Source of the DNA: Methylotenera_A sp046594915
GTDB lineage: Bacteria > Pseudomonadota > Gammaproteobacteria > Burkholderiales > Methylophilaceae
Assembly (NCBI GenBank): GCA_046594915.1
Contig: JBKJRC010000008.1
Coordinates: 1 to 64,000 of the forward strand
DNA length: 64,000 bases
Direction: 5' to 3'
The translations under genes and the position numbers were made by a program. This document shows, piece after piece, positions 61,629-64,000 of this stretch. Below the pieces are notes generated by a model. It had not been told where the DNA came from. It did no database searches and saw only the letters and a list, made by a program, of their open reading frames with translations. How positions within the stretch are numbered: the first letter of the stretch is position 1; each line of letters opens with the position of its first letter.

Positions 61629-62744
61629 ATGAAAAAACACCGCAAAATATCCAAAAAACGTCTCTCTAAAAAAATCGGCATGCCACCAGGTTCGTTGATT
61701 TATGTGGGTGACACAGATGCAGACATAGCAAAAATGGATAAGCCGACGGTGACGATGGTGGCTTATGACGCAACTGATTTAACTGAAAACTTATTAAGCG
61801 TAGATGAACTTGCGGCCTTTAAATTAGCCGATCACACCAATGCAGGTAAAAAGTTGTGGCTGAACATTCATGGCGTGCATGACGCCGCGCTGATTAAACA
61901 GGTTGGCGATTTATTCAAACTGCATCCGCTGGTGCAAGAAGATATACTCAATACCGAACAGCGGCCAAAAATTGATGAATTTGACGAATATGTATTTTTA
62001 GAAACGCGTAGTTTTAAATATGACAAGTCCATCATGGCGCTGGATTCTGAACAGATCAGTTTTGTGCTGGGGCACGATTATTTGCTGACGTTTCAAGAAC
62101 GTTCGACTGGCATTTTTGAGCCTGTGCGCACGCGCATGCGCGCAAGCCGTGCGCATATTCGCGAACTGGGTGTGGATTATTTAGCTTATGCGCTGCTTGA
62201 TAGCGTGGTGGATAGATACTTTAGCGTACTGGATGATGTAAATGATGCCAGTGAAACTTTAGAAGATTTGCTCCTCAGTAAACCGACCAACGCGATGCTG
62301 CATAACATTCATCAATTAAAGCATGTGAGTGTGGAACTGCGCCGTGCAGTTTGGCCACTACGTGAGGTGATTAGCAACTTAACACGCAATGAGAATGATT
62401 TTTTCAAACCGACGACGATGCCTTATTTGCGCGATGTATACGATCACACAGTCAATTTTATTGAATCGCTGGAATCCATACGCGATAGTTTAAGCGGCAT
62501 GATGGATATTTACATGGCAAGTGTCAGTCAGCGCGTGAACCTGGAAGTGCGCGCGCTAACCGTAGTCGCCATGTTGTTTATGCCAGCCACATTGATTGCG
62601 GGTATATTCGGCATGAACTTTGAAAGGATGCCTTGGCTAAAAAACGTGGATGGATTTTGGTGGGCAATCGGCTTAATGGCAGCGATTGCATGCATTATGG
62701 TGGTCATTTTTTGGCGCCGGCAATGGCTAAGCAGCAAAACTTAA
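61629..62744 (+). CDS. corA: Magnesium and cobalt transporter CorA
   Basis: A 371-residue pentameric divalent cation channel. The large cytoplasmic alpha/beta and helical funnel is followed by two C-terminal helices joined by the selectivity loop FGMNFERMPWL (the GMN motif). The N-terminus begins with a very basic stretch (KKHRKISKKRLSKK), then PPGSLIYVGDTD as in the long CorA family. It is the last gene of the glnS unit. Confidence 0.94.
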   Translation: MKKHRKISKKRLSKKIGMPPGSLIYVGDTDADIAKMDKPTVTMVAYDATDLTENLLSVDELAAFKLADHTNAGKKLWLNIHGVHDAALIKQVGDLFKLHPLVQEDILNTEQRPKIDEFDEYVFLETRSFKYDKSIMALDSEQISFVLGHDYLLTFQERSTGIFEPVRTRMRASRAHIRELGVDYLAYALLDSVVDRYFSVLDDVNDASETLEDLLLSKPTNAMLHNIHQLKHVSVELRRAVWPLREVISNLTRNENDFFKPTTMPYLRDVYDHTVNFIESLESIRDSLSGMMDIYMASVSQRVNLEVRALTVVAMLFMPATLIAGIFGMNFERMPWLKNVDGFWWAIGLMAAIACIMVVIFWRRQWLSSKT

Positions 62745-62775
62745 CCGTATAATTCAGTCAGCATCTCTATAATAA

Positions 62776-63330
62776 TCAAGCATCTTGCGGCAAGTCTTTA
62801 ATCAAATCTGAATATTTGGCTCTTATTTTTGCTTTTTTGGGTGCGGCCACAGCCAAGCAATAAGGCTGACTGGGGTTCTTTTCAAAATAATATTGATGAT
62901 AACCTTCAGCTGCATAAAACGTTTCTGCGCCATTAATTTGGGTGACAATCGGCGCATTAAATATTTGTTTGGCGGTAAGCGCGTCAATCATTTTTATGGT
63001 CGCTACACGTTGCGCCACGTTCTGGCAAAAAACGGCAGAACGATACTGTGTACCAACATCGTTGCCCTGGCGGTTTGGCGTAGTTGGGTCGTGCGACATA
63101 AAAAATACTTCTAATAAAGTTTCAAAACTGATTTGGTCGGCATCAAAGCTTATTTCAATGCCTTCGGCGTGACCAGTGTCGCCATTGCAAATGTCTTTGT
63201 AAGTTGGGTTAAGCGTATGTCCGCCAACATAGCCAGAAACGACTTTATTAACCCCTTTAAGTTGGCTGAACACAGGTTCGCTACACCAAAAACAACCGCC
63301 TGCAAAAATTGCGATTTGTGGATTACTCAT
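62776..63330 (-). CDS. msrA: Peptide methionine-S-sulfoxide reductase MsrA
   Basis: A 184-residue repair enzyme that reduces methionine S-sulfoxide. The catalytic motif GCFWCSEPVF starts at residue 12. VSGYVGGHTLNPTY, the GHAEGIEI block and the substrate region VGTQYRSAVF are all present. A C-terminal basic tail carries a possible resolving region. It is convergent with corA. Confidence 0.96.
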   Translation of the reverse strand: MSNPQIAIFAGGCFWCSEPVFSQLKGVNKVVSGYVGGHTLNPTYKDICNGDTGHAEGIEISFDADQISFETLLEVFFMSHDPTTPNRQGNDVGTQYRSAVFCQNVAQRVATIKMIDALTAKQIFNAPIVTQINGAETFYAAEGYHQYYFEKNPSQPYCLAVAAPKKAKIRAKYSDLIKDLPQDA

Positions 63331-63449
63331 GATGATTACCTTTATTTTATTAAAATTGACTTTAATGCATCGTTAATAGTCTTACAATGGTTAGTCAATA
63401 TTTAACCTAAAAAATTACATTCATTTTAAAATTCTGCTTAATATTTAAC

Positions 63450-64000
63450 CATGTCTTTAAACGCTTTATACGTCGATTTTAACTCTTACTTCGCTTCAGT
63501 TGAGCAACAATTGCGCCCAGAATTACGCGGAAAACCAATTGGAGTGTTGGCGGTGATGGCAGAAACCACTTGCTGCATCGCCGCTAGTTATGAGGCAAAA
63601 GCCTTTGGAATCAAGACTGGTACAGGCGTACGCGATGCGCGTAAATTGTGCCGCGATATCGTTTTCGTTGAGGCGAGGCCGCCGCTTTATGTGCAATTTC
63701 ATCACAAGTTAATCGAGATTGTAGAAAGCTGCACACACGTAGAGAAAGTATTATCGATTGATGAAATGGTGTGCAAGCTAACGGGCTCGCAGCAAGTAAA
63801 AGAAAACGCGCTTAAATTAGCGGCTAAGATTAAGCGCGAAATTAACAAGCAATTTGAACATATTTATTGTTCGATTGGTATTGCGCCAAATACTTTTTTG
63901 GCTAAAACTGCCTCTAATATGCAAAAGCTAGATGGCTGCGTGGTGATTGAAGATAGCGATATTCCAGATAAGCTTTTTACACTCAATCTGCGTGCATTAA
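63450..64000 (+). CDS. Y-family DNA polymerase, cut by the right edge
   Basis: The first 183 codons of a translesion polymerase. Motif I reads YVDFNSYFASVEQQ, with the metal-binding aspartate. The second acidic pair is in LSIDEMVCKL, and GIAPNTFLAKTASNM is the palm/little-finger approach. It resembles DinB (Pol IV), but the Asn-Ser-Tyr after the first Asp differs from E. coli DinB. A UmuC- or ImuB-related branch cannot be excluded without the C-terminus. The ATG at 63450 gives the family start. Confidence 0.85.

Noticed and set aside
1..64000. CRISPR array, insertion sequence or prophage
   Set aside because: No regularly spaced repeats, transposase, integrase or phage structural genes were seen on reading both strands.

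Overview
The window looks like the chromosome of a betaproteobacterium, most likely an obligate or facultative methylotroph of the Methylophilaceae (Methylotenera/Methylophilus type). This rests on gene order and family content, not on a database search: a secG / tRNA-Leu / nuoA-N block closed by a DUF2818 gene, a tRNA-Val just upstream of thrS, a homodimeric aceE with a lipoyl-carrying lpdA, and moderately A+T-rich coding sequence. Most of the 64 kb is core metabolism and is densely packed. No gene-free stretch exceeds 300 bases. I saw no insertion sequence, prophage, rRNA operon or CRISPR array.

Layout. 1-6.3 kb: thrS (cut by the left edge), tRNA-Val(GAC), a 2OG-Fe(II) oxygenase, a lytic transglycosylase, an SDR epimerase, a Nudix hydrolase and a YpfJ-type zinc peptidase. 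6.5-8.3 kb: a secreted DUF4124-DUF1996 protein. 8.3-23.5 kb: the complete 14-gene complex I operon nuoA-N plus DUF2818, on the minus strand. 23.7-25.1 kb: tRNA-Leu(GAG), secG and tpiA. 25.2-32.7 kb: tamB, tamA, recJ and a small conserved gene, tightly overlapped. 32.8-34.8 kb: a glycine-zipper lipoprotein-like protein and a periplasmic YHS/pentapeptide-repeat protein.

34.9-43.6 kb is the most interesting region. A sulfide/persulfide detoxification module (persulfide dioxygenase divergent from a BigR/SqrR-type ArsR regulator, DUF442 protein, type II sulfide:quinone oxidoreductase and TauE-like exporter) runs directly into an unusual cbb3-type oxidase (ccoN with a CcoS-like N-terminus, ccoO, a monohaem ccoP-like cytochrome). 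A SCO copper chaperone, an unknown membrane protein and a convergent Crp/Fnr regulator follow. Together these could couple sulfide oxidation to oxygen reduction. 43.8-45 kb holds an OhrR-type MarR regulator behind a long perfect palindrome, and an exported truncated globin.

45-56.6 kb: an M17 aminopeptidase, then a dispersed pyruvate dehydrogenase locus (aceE, an unknown outer-membrane-like protein, aceF, a trypsin-like protease with a TPR-like tail, lpdA, a GlcD-type oxidase). 56.6-59.1 kb: a SPOR protein, coaX and birA on the minus strand. 59.2-62.7 kb: glnS overlapped by a small nucleotidyltransferase and a 67-residue partner, then corA. The window ends with msrA and the start of a Y-family DNA polymerase.
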